Of a stretch of DNA of 64,000 nt, positions 23,931-35,901 are shown piece by piece. Position 1 is the stretch's first letter, and the number at the start of each line of letters is the position of its first letter. The notes below the pieces were generated by a model, which saw only the letters and a list, made by a program, of their open reading frames with translations, made no database searches and was not told the DNA's origin. Made by a program: the position numbers and the translations under genes. The DNA is from Heliocidaris erythrogramma (taxonomy: Eukaryota > Echinodermata > Echinoidea > Camarodonta > Echinometridae), in assembly GCA_025617745.1 (NCBI GenBank), contig CM046858.1, positions 37,031,119 through 37,095,118 of the forward strand, read 5' to 3'.

Positions 23931-24475
23931 TGTAGATATTTTTATTGGAGAATCTGTGTTTCGAGTTGTGAATTTTTACTGAAACTAGATAACAAGCGAA
24001 TTTGTCAAAGCAATGCCAACTAAATTTATAGTCTCACAAATCCTTTCATTATTAGAAGGCTCTCCTTATTTTTTTTTATACTGATACCACTACATACAAC
24101 TCTTTATTTCTCTCACGCTAAAAATTCCGTTCACTTCGTGATCGGTAATCAGGCATATTTACAACTGCATGTATTGCAAAAAGAAATACCATCAGTTTTG
24201 TGCAATATTTTTGGTTATTTGTGCATGTATTTTTTTATTAAAAACATTAAAAACTACAGGTTTTTGGGGCCTTTGAAATTACAAGTTATTGCCGTTATTT
24301 CAATTTTTACAGTCTTTTCCTGTAACACAACAGCAAGATCGTCGGTTTACCGGAAATCAGCATATATTTACAATCGCTCGACATAAAAGCACTATTAGAA
24401 AAAAAATTCTCATATTTTAACAATTTACCCTGTTAAATTACAAATCGTTTCCATGGTTCTGTTTTAACTTACATA
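23931..24475. repeat. 3' flank of receptor D, distal part, with LINE remnant
   Basis: The first 65 bp ('cagtctgtagatatttttat' and following) match the end of the LINE endonuclease fragment at 40555-40860, so a truncated remnant is retained. The rest aligns with 40860-41345 downstream of F. It ends at the TA where the 564-bp MITE is inserted. Confidence 0.6.
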
Positions 24476-25039
24476 CAGGGTTGGAAAAAAGTTTGGAATA
24501 TTTTTTTGGTGATGAGTATGTCTGATTTTAAATGCTAGTTTCTACTATAATTGTGATGAATAATTCATCCAAATCGGATTAACTGTGTTGAATGAAGTAT
24601 ACTGTTCCATCTTGTACCAAAGATTACGTAATATTGTTAAACATGTTACAATGGCTGACCAATGAACCACATGTTGTCAGATTTGCTCTATTTGTGTTTG
24701 AACATCTTGTTATACATTTCTGTACTTCACGTGGAATTTTGAAAAAGCTACGTGCAGTTTGTAGTCATTTTGAGGACTTCGGTATAGCAATTAAAATGTA
24801 TCTGATTATTTAACTTTTTCGTTAGACATTTGCAAAAACAGCAAATATACGCTTTCGAATTCCAAGTGGACCTCTGCACTGTGTGATAAGCCTGATTTTT
24901 AATGTTGTGCTTTTAAAGTTAAAAGGGGACACATATCTTTTATTTGAACCTCAAAGAAGAACTTAAAATGACGAGGGATATGTTTAAGACAAGAAATAAT
25001 TCTTGGAATAAAAATATTCCAAACTTTTTTCCAACCCTG
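24476..25039. mobile_element. 564-bp Tc1/mariner-like MITE, copy 2
   Basis: Same family as 9732-10297, in reverse orientation, with CAGGGTTGGAAAAAAGTTTG ends. The paralogous segment at about 41345 reads straight through 'cacatagattttcc', whereas here the element is bracketed by TA. This demonstrates a clean insertion with TA target duplication after the segmental duplication. A 73-codon frame inside (24592-24813) is not recognisable. Confidence 0.92.
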
Positions 25040-25865
25040 TAGATTTTCCTGTTAGAAATTAAAGTTTCTACTATTTAACAAAATGTGACTGTATGTTAAC
25101 AGTTTCCTTGTTTTTTACCACCCAAGTCATGCATCTTGACTGCATGGACTGCCAGGAATTCTCTGTGAAAAAACGACATTTTTTACAGTGTATGTCAGAA
25201 GGAGGTGTACAGTGTTCATTACATCATCGATAGATATAGTGCTAATAAAGCTACATACATTTATTTTCAAAATGTCATATTTAATCCTTATTTTTATTAT
25301 TATCATTCCTCATCATTGTCTGAAACTTTTTCAACATTACGGCCATTCTGAATTTCCGTATTTCCAACTAATTAGTGTATAATTTCGATCTGATATCAAG
25401 GATACATTTATCGAACACCTTCCCATCAACTTACCATTATTGACAGATTTGATATCAATGTTTCATAAATTTCATAAATATCACCCTAATAATTTTGTTT
25501 AGTACCTAAGATAATTAGGTAGAAATAATATTCAACGAAATTTTCAGTTCCAATTTCAGTACAGTCACAGAACCCGGCTTTATTTGTAACTGTTCAATAT
25601 GACTGTCATGACATTACTGATTTGCCAAAGTTATGTGACCTCAAAATGGTTTTATGTGACAAAACTCGAATTTCATCAGATCAGTAATCGTTTGTTTTAG
25701 AAGCCAGTGTATAATTTATCATTTTTATTTGAAGTTAGAGTGTATAAAGAATGGCCGACCTGATTTCAGATGTTCTTTCAAGGAAAAGGTTTACATGGCA
25801 AACCTTTTTTTTATATATATGCTACATAAAATTGTTTATACAATCCAATTGTGGCGTTCATTTAT
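25040..25865. repeat. Proximal 3' flank of receptor D
   Basis: Close paralogue of 41346-42237 (F) and 62880-63759 (G). Landmarks: 'tgcatggactgccaggaatt' at 25141, 'catcgatagatatagtgcta' near 25225 and 'aatggccgacctgatttcag' near 25751. It lacks the roughly 60-bp block containing 'cgcccgtattctgaact' that is present in the F and G copies. No gene. Confidence 0.75.
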
Positions 25866-28040
25866 TAAATATACAGTTCTCGATCACATGTAGATTCGTC
25901 AGTGCGGGTTACATTGTCATCAATACCATACGTATGGTCACTGGTTGGTACAGGCGAATATAAGTGATCGCTTGAAGAAAGGTGCTTTGGCAAGCGCCTT
26001 CTATCGGATCATTCGGAGCATTACTACACACATCATAGGGCGTGTGATGGGAAGATGGTGACATCTTTGAGAGGGATTGAATGTTTTCCTCATATTCCCG
26101 GTTTTCCTGCTCATATCTGGTTGGGCATACAGTGCTTCTACCTCTGCTGCAGTTTGTGTCGTGCTTCGTAATCACCGTATCCCACTCGAAGTATGTGGTT
26201 TATTCCGCTGGAAGATGAGTTGCTAATCTTGTTGCTAAGATAACGAGCTCGATCGTGGTCATCGGATGATGGAGTGGACTTAGGAAGGTCGAAAGCATTG
26301 AATGTTGGTCTGTTGTATTGGTGAATCTGGTAGTGCCCTTTACATCTTCCACTGAGGAATATGCGTTGTCCAGAGCGATGTCATTAATAGTGGATTATTC
26401 TCCAAAGTGCTGTCCAACGAGTCTGTCATCACATTTATCCCTGTACACACTCCCTCAGCAAAGATGTTGATATTGGACATACTTTTGGATGGAAACGAAT
26501 CTTCCATTTCACAAAGTATCGGAGGGTTTGAGGTTTCCCTCTATCTTCATTGCTGGACTGCATCGTATCCTGCTCTGAACCATTGCTGTCCATTGTTGGT
26601 GACCGCTGATCAGAGACAGACCCGTGGATGTCAGTATCCATGCTAGGCCGAGATGGTGGGATGAGAAACTCGTCGTATGGTGAGTTCTTGAATCCTCCAC
26701 GCTGCTGTCTTCTTCTTCAGATGACTTCATCGAAGAATCAGGTGACATAAGTCGTCTAACGTGATATTTACCATTCCGCACTAAGTTGTAGTAGCATAAT
26801 ACACAATACAAATGATGCTGAAAACAAAGCAAGTGCTACTACAGCTGTCGTGGATATCAGCATGATGTGTAATTCATCAAGAACTTTTTGCTAGTTGCAT
26901 TCGCCTTCGGCAGCACTGAGATAGATTTCGTAGTTTGAGGAAACATCAGTTTCCCGAGTTGGTACCCACTTTGTTATTTGATGTTAAACTAGTTGCTGCA
27001 ACATCCACCGTGAGGTTTTCACATCGTATCTTGTCAGTCGAAAGTTTGGTTGTTTGTGCCCTTCAGAAAATATATTCATCGTTAAGATGTTCTTATTTTG
27101 CGGACTCGACAAAGCTATAATTCCAACACTTTGGACTTTAGCTTTGAGGCATTATTATCTTCAAGACATATAAATAATATTTATCAGCATTGGTCGCAGT
27201 GGTTTCCTGTTTTATTGATTGGAAGCAATCCTCCACTAGCATTGTGCCACCACATGATTGAAATGCTGTCATTATTACACACAGCAGTCAAATGCGAAGC
27301 AATCGGATTGACTGTGATCAATTACCTTTCGTTGTAATCTTGGAAAAAGTACAGGACTTATCCAAAATAAATCTTCCATTATAAACTTCACATGCATAAT
27401 CATCTTGAATATGTCCTCAATATCAACATATAAACTGAATTCGTGGGTCAAATTAGCTCACCATCAAATTTTCTGGTCTGGAATAGCGTGTTCAAACAAC
27501 ATGTTATTTCCGACCATGAGTTTTGAGCTTCGCTGCTGCTGACTTGTAGCCACTTACAGTACATTTGTATTTTTTCTCGTTCTCTGTCCAGCAATGTGGT
27601 ACAAGTGCCTGCATTTACAACAGTCAAATCCGTAGCAATGGCGTACAGGTGCTCTTGGCCCTCGTAAATAACGATATAATGTTTTTCCAGAATCTTTAAC
27701 TTGTGCAAATTTAATTAATACTTCGAATGTGTAGTTTTGGTACAGTTCAGTCAACTTATAACGTGTACTTATCGAAGACTCATTACTTGTGCACTGAAGA
27801 GAACTATTACATCTGATACTCTCGGTAGCATGCGGTGCGATCCAATTACAGTGTGGTTTTCCAGTATTGGACCTTTCAGATGAAACCTTACAGAAACATC
27901 TTGACCATTCAATACTTCGATTGGTTTGCAATTGGAGTCACAAAAACTATTCTCAGCGACGTCCATCGAGTACAGTTTTCAAAATTTAACTTAAGTAAGA
28001 ATACCTTCCATGTGAAAAAACGTGGCTTGCTCCACTGCAT
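25866..28040 (-). pseudogene. Ig-like transmembrane receptor, copy D (mosaic pseudogene)
   Basis: The whole receptor can be followed by homology from an ATG ending at 28040 (MQWSKPRFFTWKVFLL) to a stop near 25866, but the frame is broken many times by mostly single-base deletions. Readable pieces include the first module (27966-27554), the IQMYCKWLQV stretch, the transmembrane region around 26860-26780, and tail motifs. The retained third module (27130-27290) shows that D did not descend from the deleted copy A. From 25866 to about 26520 it matches F; upstream of that (in + coordinates, higher) it matches A almost base for base. Clearly non-functional as assembled, although the density of 1-bp gaps also fits uncorrected long-read error. 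Confidence 0.82.
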
Positions 28041-28480
28041 TTTGGTGTTCCTCATATACTTTTTATCTAGTCAGATAAAGATGAAAGGGAGTGTCAAGCG
28101 CCTTTGACATGTTCAAGACAGACTGACTTTGTTATGGATCTACCCTTTCCATTTGCATGACAGATACGATATATTGAACGAGGGCAGACGCAACATTTCT
28201 TACCATGAACCGAAAGGGTTATATGACATTCATCATCTTGTTCTGACATATATGATTTATGAAGATATATGGATTACCTTACTACTTTCCTCTTCTGATA
28301 TGCAAACACGATTTATTTACTTATGACTCGGTTGTAGAGATTCTCTCTATTCATTGATTGTAGAATTTCATGATGAATGATAAAACCTCTATCATTTATC
28401 TTCCCCACTGAGCACAATGGAAGACCGAATACAAGGGCACAAGTATCCGAATATTACATTATAAAGACCAATCATTATCA
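28041..28480 (-). promoter_or_regulatory. 5' flank of receptor D (A-like)
   Basis: Aligns with the flank of A at about 4750-5060: 'cctttccatttgcatgacag' near 28146, 'catcatcttgttctgacata' near 28231 and 'tcattgattgta' near 28352. The rest of the A-type flank is missing, with a C run at 28511-28526 beyond it. Any promoter activity is untested. Confidence 0.4.
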
Positions 28481-29225
28481 AAAGAGAAGTGTTTATTACT
28501 TTTTAAAAGCACCCCCCCCCCCCCCCGGATCCACAACGAAACGCTTTGCCGCCCTGGTCTGTTGATTAGTTGCCAATTTGTGCTACGCTACACTCTACAA
28601 CAAAACTACATTTGTTATTATACCATATTTAGTTTCAAAAATATATTTCAAAGTACTCTGACTTTTTAACCGTTCTTCTTTTATAGATGACAATCCACAA
28701 AGTTACAGGAATTATGTATCGGATTTTTTTGTTATACTGGTCATGCTTTTTGTTTTATCCTGTAGTCTCATTAGTACATGGATTTACATTCCACATTAGG
28801 CTTAATTAGCATTACATGATATACTTAATTACTTATTTTTGAAATATTCATAGCCGTTTATTATTGTCGCTTTTACTTGTTATTTTTTTTTAATTATGTG
28901 CCTATATTACCCATGTATCATCTTATAAAAATTGTTATCATTAATAATGCTATACCTTAATGTTTATTCCTGTAACATCAGGACCATGATACAAAACAGT
29001 TTTATACTGATCATGTTTCTATCATGTATGAATAAGTTGAAAGAAATATATAAATACATGCATAAATAAATAAATAAATAAATTTTTTACTGAATCAAGT
29101 AGCAGGTCTTGTCATCATGTTCAATGCGAAAATGTTGGTATGACCCATTTTACTGGGGACAAAAATCTTCTGGATCTAGATCTGAATCAAGCAAACGGAA
29201 ATTCTGGTAGAAAGACACCACCCCT
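28481..29225. other. Intergenic, AT-rich
   Basis: No gene or known repeat recognised apart from the C tract at 28511-28526 and a (TAAA)n run near 29065-29083. Confidence 0.4.
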
Positions 29226-29719
29226 TTTTTAAATAGGTTTTTGCGGTCAATTTCGGACTTTTTTCATTCAATTTGATCATTATAAGAGTCATTCAAATTA
29301 GCGAAAAAAATCTGCACCGTAAAATTCATCATTCAACTTGGTGTTTCGGTCATTCAAATTCGCACTTAGATCAAACAATTTAACACTTTTCTCATTCGAA
29401 ATAAAAAGTCGGTTGGGAGCATTCAAATTCGCCACCAAGCCGGAAAGCGTCTCTGCCAGCATTCAAATTCGCACGTGGGCATTCGAATTCTTAATAAGCC
29501 CATTCAATTTAGCATGTTTAAGGTATTTGGACTTTTAATTAATTTACTTTGAAATAAACTGCTTTGTAATGCGTGGTTAGGCTTCCTTTTCATTACCCAG
29601 TTCCATTCCATAGGCCTTATAGCTTGTATATTCAAGTAATACAAGTCTACACCACTCCAAATTACGCTTCCATTTAAGACGCTCTCTCAGTTGATTGCTC
29701 TCCGCTGTCTATCTCTGTC

Positions 29720-30460
29720 ATGGAACCACGGGTTAGATATAGACGCATATCGAACGAAGATAGAGAGAGGCTTATAGATGCATTTGAAGGGGAGCACACA
29801 GACTATCTTGAACGTGCAGACACCATTGGAAGGCGCAAATCCAGAGGGGGGGGGGGGGCGCAAGGGGTGTACGCCCCCCCCGTTTTGTCTTACAAAGTAT
29901 GCCCCGGACCCCCTAGATGGCAGTTTGGCTTCGTCAAACGGAGGTTCCTCAGTGTGCGCCCCCCCCCCCCTTTCTGAAAATCCTGTATCCGCCCCTGCTT
30001 GGCATTAAAAAGGCAGGGATTGGCCTCGTTCACCACACAATTCGAATGATACGGTGACCAGAGCCTCTTTCGAAGACTTTTGGCTGCAACCGCTATCGAA
30101 TGTGCCGACCTCTTTCCAGCAGATGAGCCAATTTTCTTGGTCTTTGACAACTTACTCGAGACCGCATATTCGTGCCCAGCTACCAGTTGACGCCGACCCT
30201 CGCATCAGTCTAAAGCGCTTACCTCCCTACTCCCCCTTCCTCAATTTCACAAAAATGGCCTATTCTGCCTTCAAGGCGGCCGTCAAGCGCTACCTCGCAC
30301 GTGCTGAGTGGCAGCAGAGAGTGGGTGACAGGGCAGCTGCAGAAGAAGAGGGATGACGATGGGAGAATGGAGAACCCATCTTGTGCAGCAAGTGGTAAGA
30401 CGCAACATCGACGCCATCACCCCACACAGTTAGTGCGTGAGCTGGTATCGTCACACCCAT
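29720..30460 (+). pseudogene. IS630/Tc1-like transposase remnant
   Basis: The N-terminal piece starts MEPRVRYRRISNEDRERLID (29720) and resembles the helix-turn-helix start of DDE_3-type transposases. It is interrupted by a 167-bp MITE (29831-29997). The C-terminal piece carries RPHIRAQ and the hallmark LPPYSPFLN followed by SAFKAAVKRYL (30150-30300), the last part of a Tc1/IS630 DDE domain. The middle of the catalytic domain is missing, with stops and frame changes between. Inactive. Confidence 0.75.
29831..29997. mobile_element. Nested 167-bp MITE with poly-G/C runs
   Basis: The left end aggcgcaaatccagagggg and the right end (complement of aggggcggatacaggatttt) form imperfect inverted repeats. 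It interrupts the transposase frame between the Ile-Gly codons and the next conserved codons. Its terminal 'gcggat.cagg' plus G run relates it to the poly-C repeats at 22697 and 39431. Confidence 0.6.
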
Positions 30461-31110
30461 AGACAAATTAAATAGTCACCCCTAAACGTATATTCCGAGA
30501 TGCTGGATCGCGTGGAAATAGACGGCTGAATGACGTGACATTAACTTTGAAAATCACGACTTAAACTCAATACCCCCCCCCCCCCCAATGAAAAACACAC
30601 TTTTATGAAAGAAATAATTTTCCTAAATAACTTTATTAGTTATTACACCCACTGACATACATTTAACAATATAACAATATGAAATAGATCTTCACTTGAA
30701 AGTATGAACAACAATTATTGTGTAAACTTGTTAGACCATAAATTAGAGAAAAGTAAGTCAATATTGTTATAAAAAAATTGCTAAAATATATGTAGATGAG
30801 ATAAACATGAATTCATTAAAACAAGCTTATATGAATAAAAGAATACATAAAAGCTGATATGCAATTCGAAACGAATATATCAAAATTAATAAAGATTAAC
30901 AACCCAAATAATAAAATGTGTTCGACGTAAAAAACGAATTCGAATGCTCAATGTGCGAAAAAGAATGCTCTAAAATGAATTTGAATGCTGGAATAACGAT
31001 ATTGCGTAATCGCATCACCTCCCGTTCTAAATTGAATGACCGTTTTACAATCATTTTGCAATTTTGTGTAACATTAAAAACCATTCAAAGACCATTCGAC
31101 AGAGTTTTTC

Positions 31111-32768
31111 AACTCGCAATTTGAAATTTCTAGATAGGCATAGGTTTTGTGAAGGTCTCCGTTTAGCTTTGTCTGTTCCTGATTTAGAGTATGATGCTAC
31201 ATCTATGTGTATTCATTATGATAATTCTCTAAACCATCTGTTAGATGAATTAGTTCTAAAGAAAACGAGAACTGTAGTTGTCAAACCGACGTGTCCTTGG
31301 ATGACGGAAGATATCCGAGAGGCAAAGTGCTTGAGGCGGAGATTGGAACGGCGTTGGAGATCCAATAAAGCTGAATCTGATCGTTCTCTGTTCACTGAAC
31401 AGAGACGGTTAGTAGTTCTTCTGATTGAAGAGGCACAGAGGCGTTATTACTCTTTGGCAGTAGCAGACTGCACTGACGATCAAAAGAAGTTGTTTCGGGT
31501 TATTTATAAACTCTTGAATAGGAAAAAGGAACAGATTCTTCCAGGTACTATGTCTGATTGTTTTTTTCCGACAAGTTAGTTTAAATAGCAATATTCGTCA
31601 AAGTCTTGACACCTGTAATGTCACTCGCTGTCTGACAGCTCCAGTCAAGTTATGTCTGAATTTGTACCAGCCACAGCTAGTGAGGTTCGAAGAATCATCA
31701 CGAATTCTCCACCTTCTACGTGCGAACTTGATCCTATTCCAACTAGTGTTAAGGATATTGCTGATGATTTGACTCCATACATCACCACGATTGTAAATTC
31801 ATTTCTTCGTTCTGGCATTTTCCCTGAATGTCTACAGCAAGCACTCATTAAACCTCACTTAAAGAAGTTGAGCCTTGATAAACATGAGCCAAAAAACTAT
31901 CGTCCAGTGGCAAATTATTTGGGGAAAGTATTTGGGGAAAGTAACTGAACGTGTAGTATCTACCCGTCTCCAATCCTGCTTTAGTGAACAGAATCTTCAA
32001 AATCCTTACCAATTAGCTTACAAGGAAAAGCCGGTGTGGAAACGGCACTTCTAAAAATTCAGAATGACATCTTTATAATCGAAATGGACAAAGGAAGACT
32101 TACCGGATTGATTTTGTTAGATCTTAGTTGTGTCTTCGATACTGTTGATCACCGTATTTTGATTAATAGATTGAAACGGGATGGCATTGACGGAACGTCT
32201 CTTTATTTGTAATGTGTGACCTTCCAAAATACCAAACCCAAAGATTACAAAAAGTTCAAAATGCAGTTGCCCGTCTTGTGACCAAATCCACACATTCAGT
32301 CCATACTACCCCAATACTTTAAGAACATCCACTGGCTCCCTATAGAACAACGAATAAAATATAAAATGTTACTACTTACTTACCATTCGCTTCATAATCT
32401 TGCCCCTTCATATATTCTTCAACTGCTCGTACAGGTCTTCGTTCCTCCGCCTCCATAAAGTTTAAGGAATTACGAACAAAGAGAAGCTGGGGTGACAGAG
32501 CATTCACTGCTGCTGCACCCCGGATTTGGAACTCTCTACCCCACTGAATTAGAATATCACCCACTCAAAATTGCTTCAAAAACACTTGAAAACATACCAC
32601 AGGTCAGAGTATTTTGGTTGATTTTTATAATTTCAGAGTGTTACCTATTCAATATTACTTTCTCTGTCCTATGTACTTTTCTTATCTTTCTTGTATAATT
32701 ATTATGTATGGTAATTTGTTAGGCGCCTTGAGCATCCCTTGGGATGGATATGTGCGCATTATAAATGA

Positions 32769-32799
<31 letters not shown>

Positions 32800-32805
32800 T
32801 GTTCA
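31111..32805 (+). mobile_element. CR1-like LINE, internally deleted
   Basis: The frame at 31111-31579 encodes the endonuclease-RT linker (FLDRHRF..., then PTCPWMTEDIREAK, then RYYSLAVADC). 31652-31950 encodes the start of the reverse transcriptase (CELDPIPTSVKDI, FPECLQQALIKPHLKK, KNYRPVANYLGKV). After about 32205 the sequence jumps to the C-terminal end (KVQNAVARLVTKSTHSVH..., HWLPIEQRIKYKMLL, GDRAFTAAAPRIWN). The YADD core is lost. The 3' end is 'ggcgccttgagcatcccttg' plus (ATT)n at 32768-32800. Dead copy. Confidence 0.82.
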
Positions 32806-33746
32806 TCTTAGCAAAGCTCATGATAACCCGAACAGAAACAGAACACGGTGTTAACATATTTCCATCAAATGCTATCATGGATGTGCTTTACACTACCAGT
32901 ATTTTATTTATTTCTCACTCAGTATCCGTATATTATACTATTAATACATGGTTGGGAGTGCGTTGGTGCGATCTGGCAACACAAAGGCCTTTATCGTGGA
33001 ACGGTCACAGGGTATTATTTGACCAGTCAGGATGGCTACATTCCTGAACCCGTTTTATACTCAGGTATATTACACGCGTATTGATAAAAATAACCTTAAA
33101 ATACTACATTATCTTTTCATAAGACACCGTATTTTAATCTCAAACTTTCATGCACAACCAAATGACAGAATCAGCCACATATTTGTGTCATCTCTTTAGA
33201 GCAATTTCGGTCACCCAGGCAAATCTAAGCATTAATCACACAAAAAGAGGGTATTTACAATTTTCGGGGGGGGGGGGCAAATCGTCAAATAATTTAAGGG
33301 ACATGCTTTCCTCGTGCGCTTATTATAGCTAGGTCCTATATTAGGCGTTTACACTGACTATTGTAAACACAGGAAACTTTCTACCTAAATCAGAGCAATG
33401 GTTTAGAGATCTTCTGTAATATTGTACAATTTGTATTTCTAGTACGCAAGAAGGCGTTGCGACCGAGCAGAAAATATTCCTATTTTGAATAATGAAAGTT
33501 CACATTTAAAGAGCACCTAAAAGCGTCATTTACATGGGAGACCAACTGTTTTGTTGAATGGGCCACCCCGTATCTATAAATTAAAAAAAAAAAATCATTA
33601 TTTGCAATACATTTTTTTCTTCAATTTTTCAAATTTTTCCGGGGGGGGGGGGGGGGGGTGATCGCCCATTTCCGGGGGACATGTCCCCAACCCCCACTCC
33701 CCCTCCCCTGGGATTTTGTATACAATCCAATTGTGGTGTTCATTTA
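32806..33746. repeat. 3' flank of receptor E
   Basis: Aligns with 17815-18988 downstream of C apart from a 390-bp gap near 33186. G runs lie at 33266-33276 and 33641-33658. No gene is supported. Confidence 0.7.
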
Positions 33747-35901
33747 TTAAAATCGGTGGACGCATGCATTAATGTACAAATTCCCATGGCGTTCATTTTC
33801 AGTACCATACATAGGGTCATTGGTTGGTACAGCCGAATATAAGTGATCGTTTGAAGAAAGGGTGCTTTTGCAAACGCCTTCCAACGGCTCACCTGGACCA
33901 TTACCACAGACATCATCAGGTGTGAGATGGGAAGATTGTGAAACCTGTGAGAGAGATTTGGACATTTTCCTTATTTTCGTGGTTTTAAGGCTCATATCTG
34001 GTTTGGCGTACATTGCTTCCAACTCTGCGTCAGGTCGTGTCGCGCATGGTATCACCGTATCGCCACTCGAAGTCTTCGGTTTATCCGTTGATGAAGTTGA
34101 GTTGCTGGTCTTGGTGCCAGAAAGAAGACGGGCTCCATCATGGTCATTGGATGATTGAAATGGCCTAAATCTGGCAGTGCCTTTTACATCATCCACTGAG
34201 GAATACCCGGTTTCGCGAGACGGTGTCATTGGAAGTGGATTATCTCCGAAGTGCTGCCCAGCGTTTCTGTCATCACATGTGTCTCTTATACACCCTCCTT
34301 CTGCAAATGTGTTGAGATTACACATGCTTTTGGATAGAAACGAATCTTCCATTTCACAAAGTACCGGGAGGGTTTGAGGTTTACCTCGGTCTTCACTACG
34401 GGACTGCGTCGTCTCCTGCTTTGAACTATTGCTGTCCGATGTTGGTGAGCGCTGATCAGAGACCTCAGCAACAATGCTAAGCCGACATGGGTGGGAAGAG
34501 AAACTCGTCATCTCTTTAGATCTTGAATCCTCCACGGTGTCTTCCTCTGCAGATGAACTCTCTAAAGGATCAGGTGACATATGTCGCCCCACGTGATATC
34601 TATTTTTTCGCACAAAGTTGTAGTGGCATGACATGACCAAGATGATGCCGATGCTGAAAACAAATGCCAGTGAAGAAGCGCCTGTCACGGATTTTAGCAC
34701 TATATTATGAAGATCCTCCGAAATGGTGTTGTTGCTTTGATCCGTCACCGTCATCAGTTGATTGGAGGTACTAAATGATTTGAAGAAATTTGCTCGAGTC
34801 ACGCCATCTTCATTATGTGACGTCGATTCCGATTGTGCAACATTCACATTGATGCTTTCACATCGTTGTTCGTCAGTGGAATTGATTGATTGATTGGTAT
34901 GGGTAGAATATTTAGTAGCAGTCACAGTGATGTTATCCTGATGCCCCTGCAAATCTAAAACTATCATGCTATGCACTATCATCTGAAGGTCATTATCGTC
35001 GATGCACAGAAATAGTATGTAGTTGGTATTTGTTACGTTGTACGTTTCTTGCAGACTAAGCTGCACTATTTTGCCACTGTTACTATACCACCAAACGAGA
35101 GAAATGCTCTCATTTCCAACGCAACACTTGAATTGTAGATCATCAGTTTCCCGGTATTTTAACGTTTGATGTTCAACAGATACAAAGTTACACGTTTCAT
35201 TAACATGGATATTTTCACGAAAAGTCACACAAATATTTGGTACTCTTTTGCCATCTAATATGTCCTGATAATCAACAAAAACATTGATATCATTGGTCAG
35301 TATTAAATTGCCATCGAGCTTCCTGTGTGTCGTTCGATGTTTATACAACGCATGGGTTTTTGCTTTGAGTTCTGCGTGATCGTTATTGCTGACTTGCATC
35401 CACTGACAAGACATTTGTAGTTTCTCACTTTCTCTGTCCAGGAGTGTAATGCAAATGGGATCCCTATCAACAACGGTCAAAGTGAATATCAGCGCTGTGC
35501 AGATGAGTTGAAATTCTTTATCGTAAATAGTAATGTAGTGAGTTCCCGAATCCAATTTTTGCGCAAGTTCAATCCTTATTTCGAATGTATTGTTAGGGAC
35601 CGATGAAAGAAGCTTATAACGTGCATGAATGTGCGATTCGTTGCTTATGCACTGGAGAGAATGATTACATCTAACTCTCCAAGCTGCATGTGGAGTCATC
35701 CACACAATGGTTTGGCTTTGCTGTACCGCACCCGTCAGACGAAATTTCATCGAAACATCCACACCATTAAGTACGTCGATTTGCTTCCAGTCGTACTCAC
35801 ATGTACTGTCATTCCTTAGAAGAAGTACGTTGAACAAAAATCATCAAAATGAAGATACACAGAAAATGTTTCCAACAGAGAAAAGGTGAACCCCTAGACA
35901 T
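33747..35901 (-). pseudogene. Ig-like transmembrane receptor, copy E (signal peptide frameshifted)
   Basis: Subfamily 2 paralogue of C with an uninterrupted 696-codon frame from 35837 to 33747. The homologous ATG is at 35901, but one extra base near 35816-35820 throws the leader out of frame. From that ATG translation would stop after about 30 residues. The in-frame Met at 35837 gives MFNVLLLRND, with no signal peptide. Everything downstream is intact: three Ig-like modules (FKCCV...VWW signature), the stalk, a transmembrane helix (SLAFVFSIGIILVM) and the full tail with RYHV, GYSSV, MYAKP, LYSAV, MYGTE and LYINA. Compared with B and F the first distal YxN is replaced by YGTE. It may be a very recent pseudogene, a mis-assembled base, or use an alternative upstream exon. 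Confidence 0.8.

Larger units (their letters stand above)
29226..31110 (+). mobile_element. DNA transposon with iterated subterminal CATTCAAATTCGC motifs
   Basis: Nine copies of a motif near CATTCAAATTCGC lie on the plus strand at about 29268-29510. Several copies in reverse complement (gaatttgaatgc, gaattcgaatgc, aattgaatg) lie at 30934-31035. The two clusters flank a decayed DDE transposase (29720-30460). Arrays of subterminal transposase-binding sites in opposite orientation at the two ends are a known layout of cut-and-paste elements. Exact termini are not resolved; the right end adjoins a CR1 LINE. Confidence 0.6.

Noticed and set aside
24592-24813. Coding frame inside the 564-bp MITE
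   Set aside because: No recognisable domain; the element has the hallmarks of a non-autonomous MITE.
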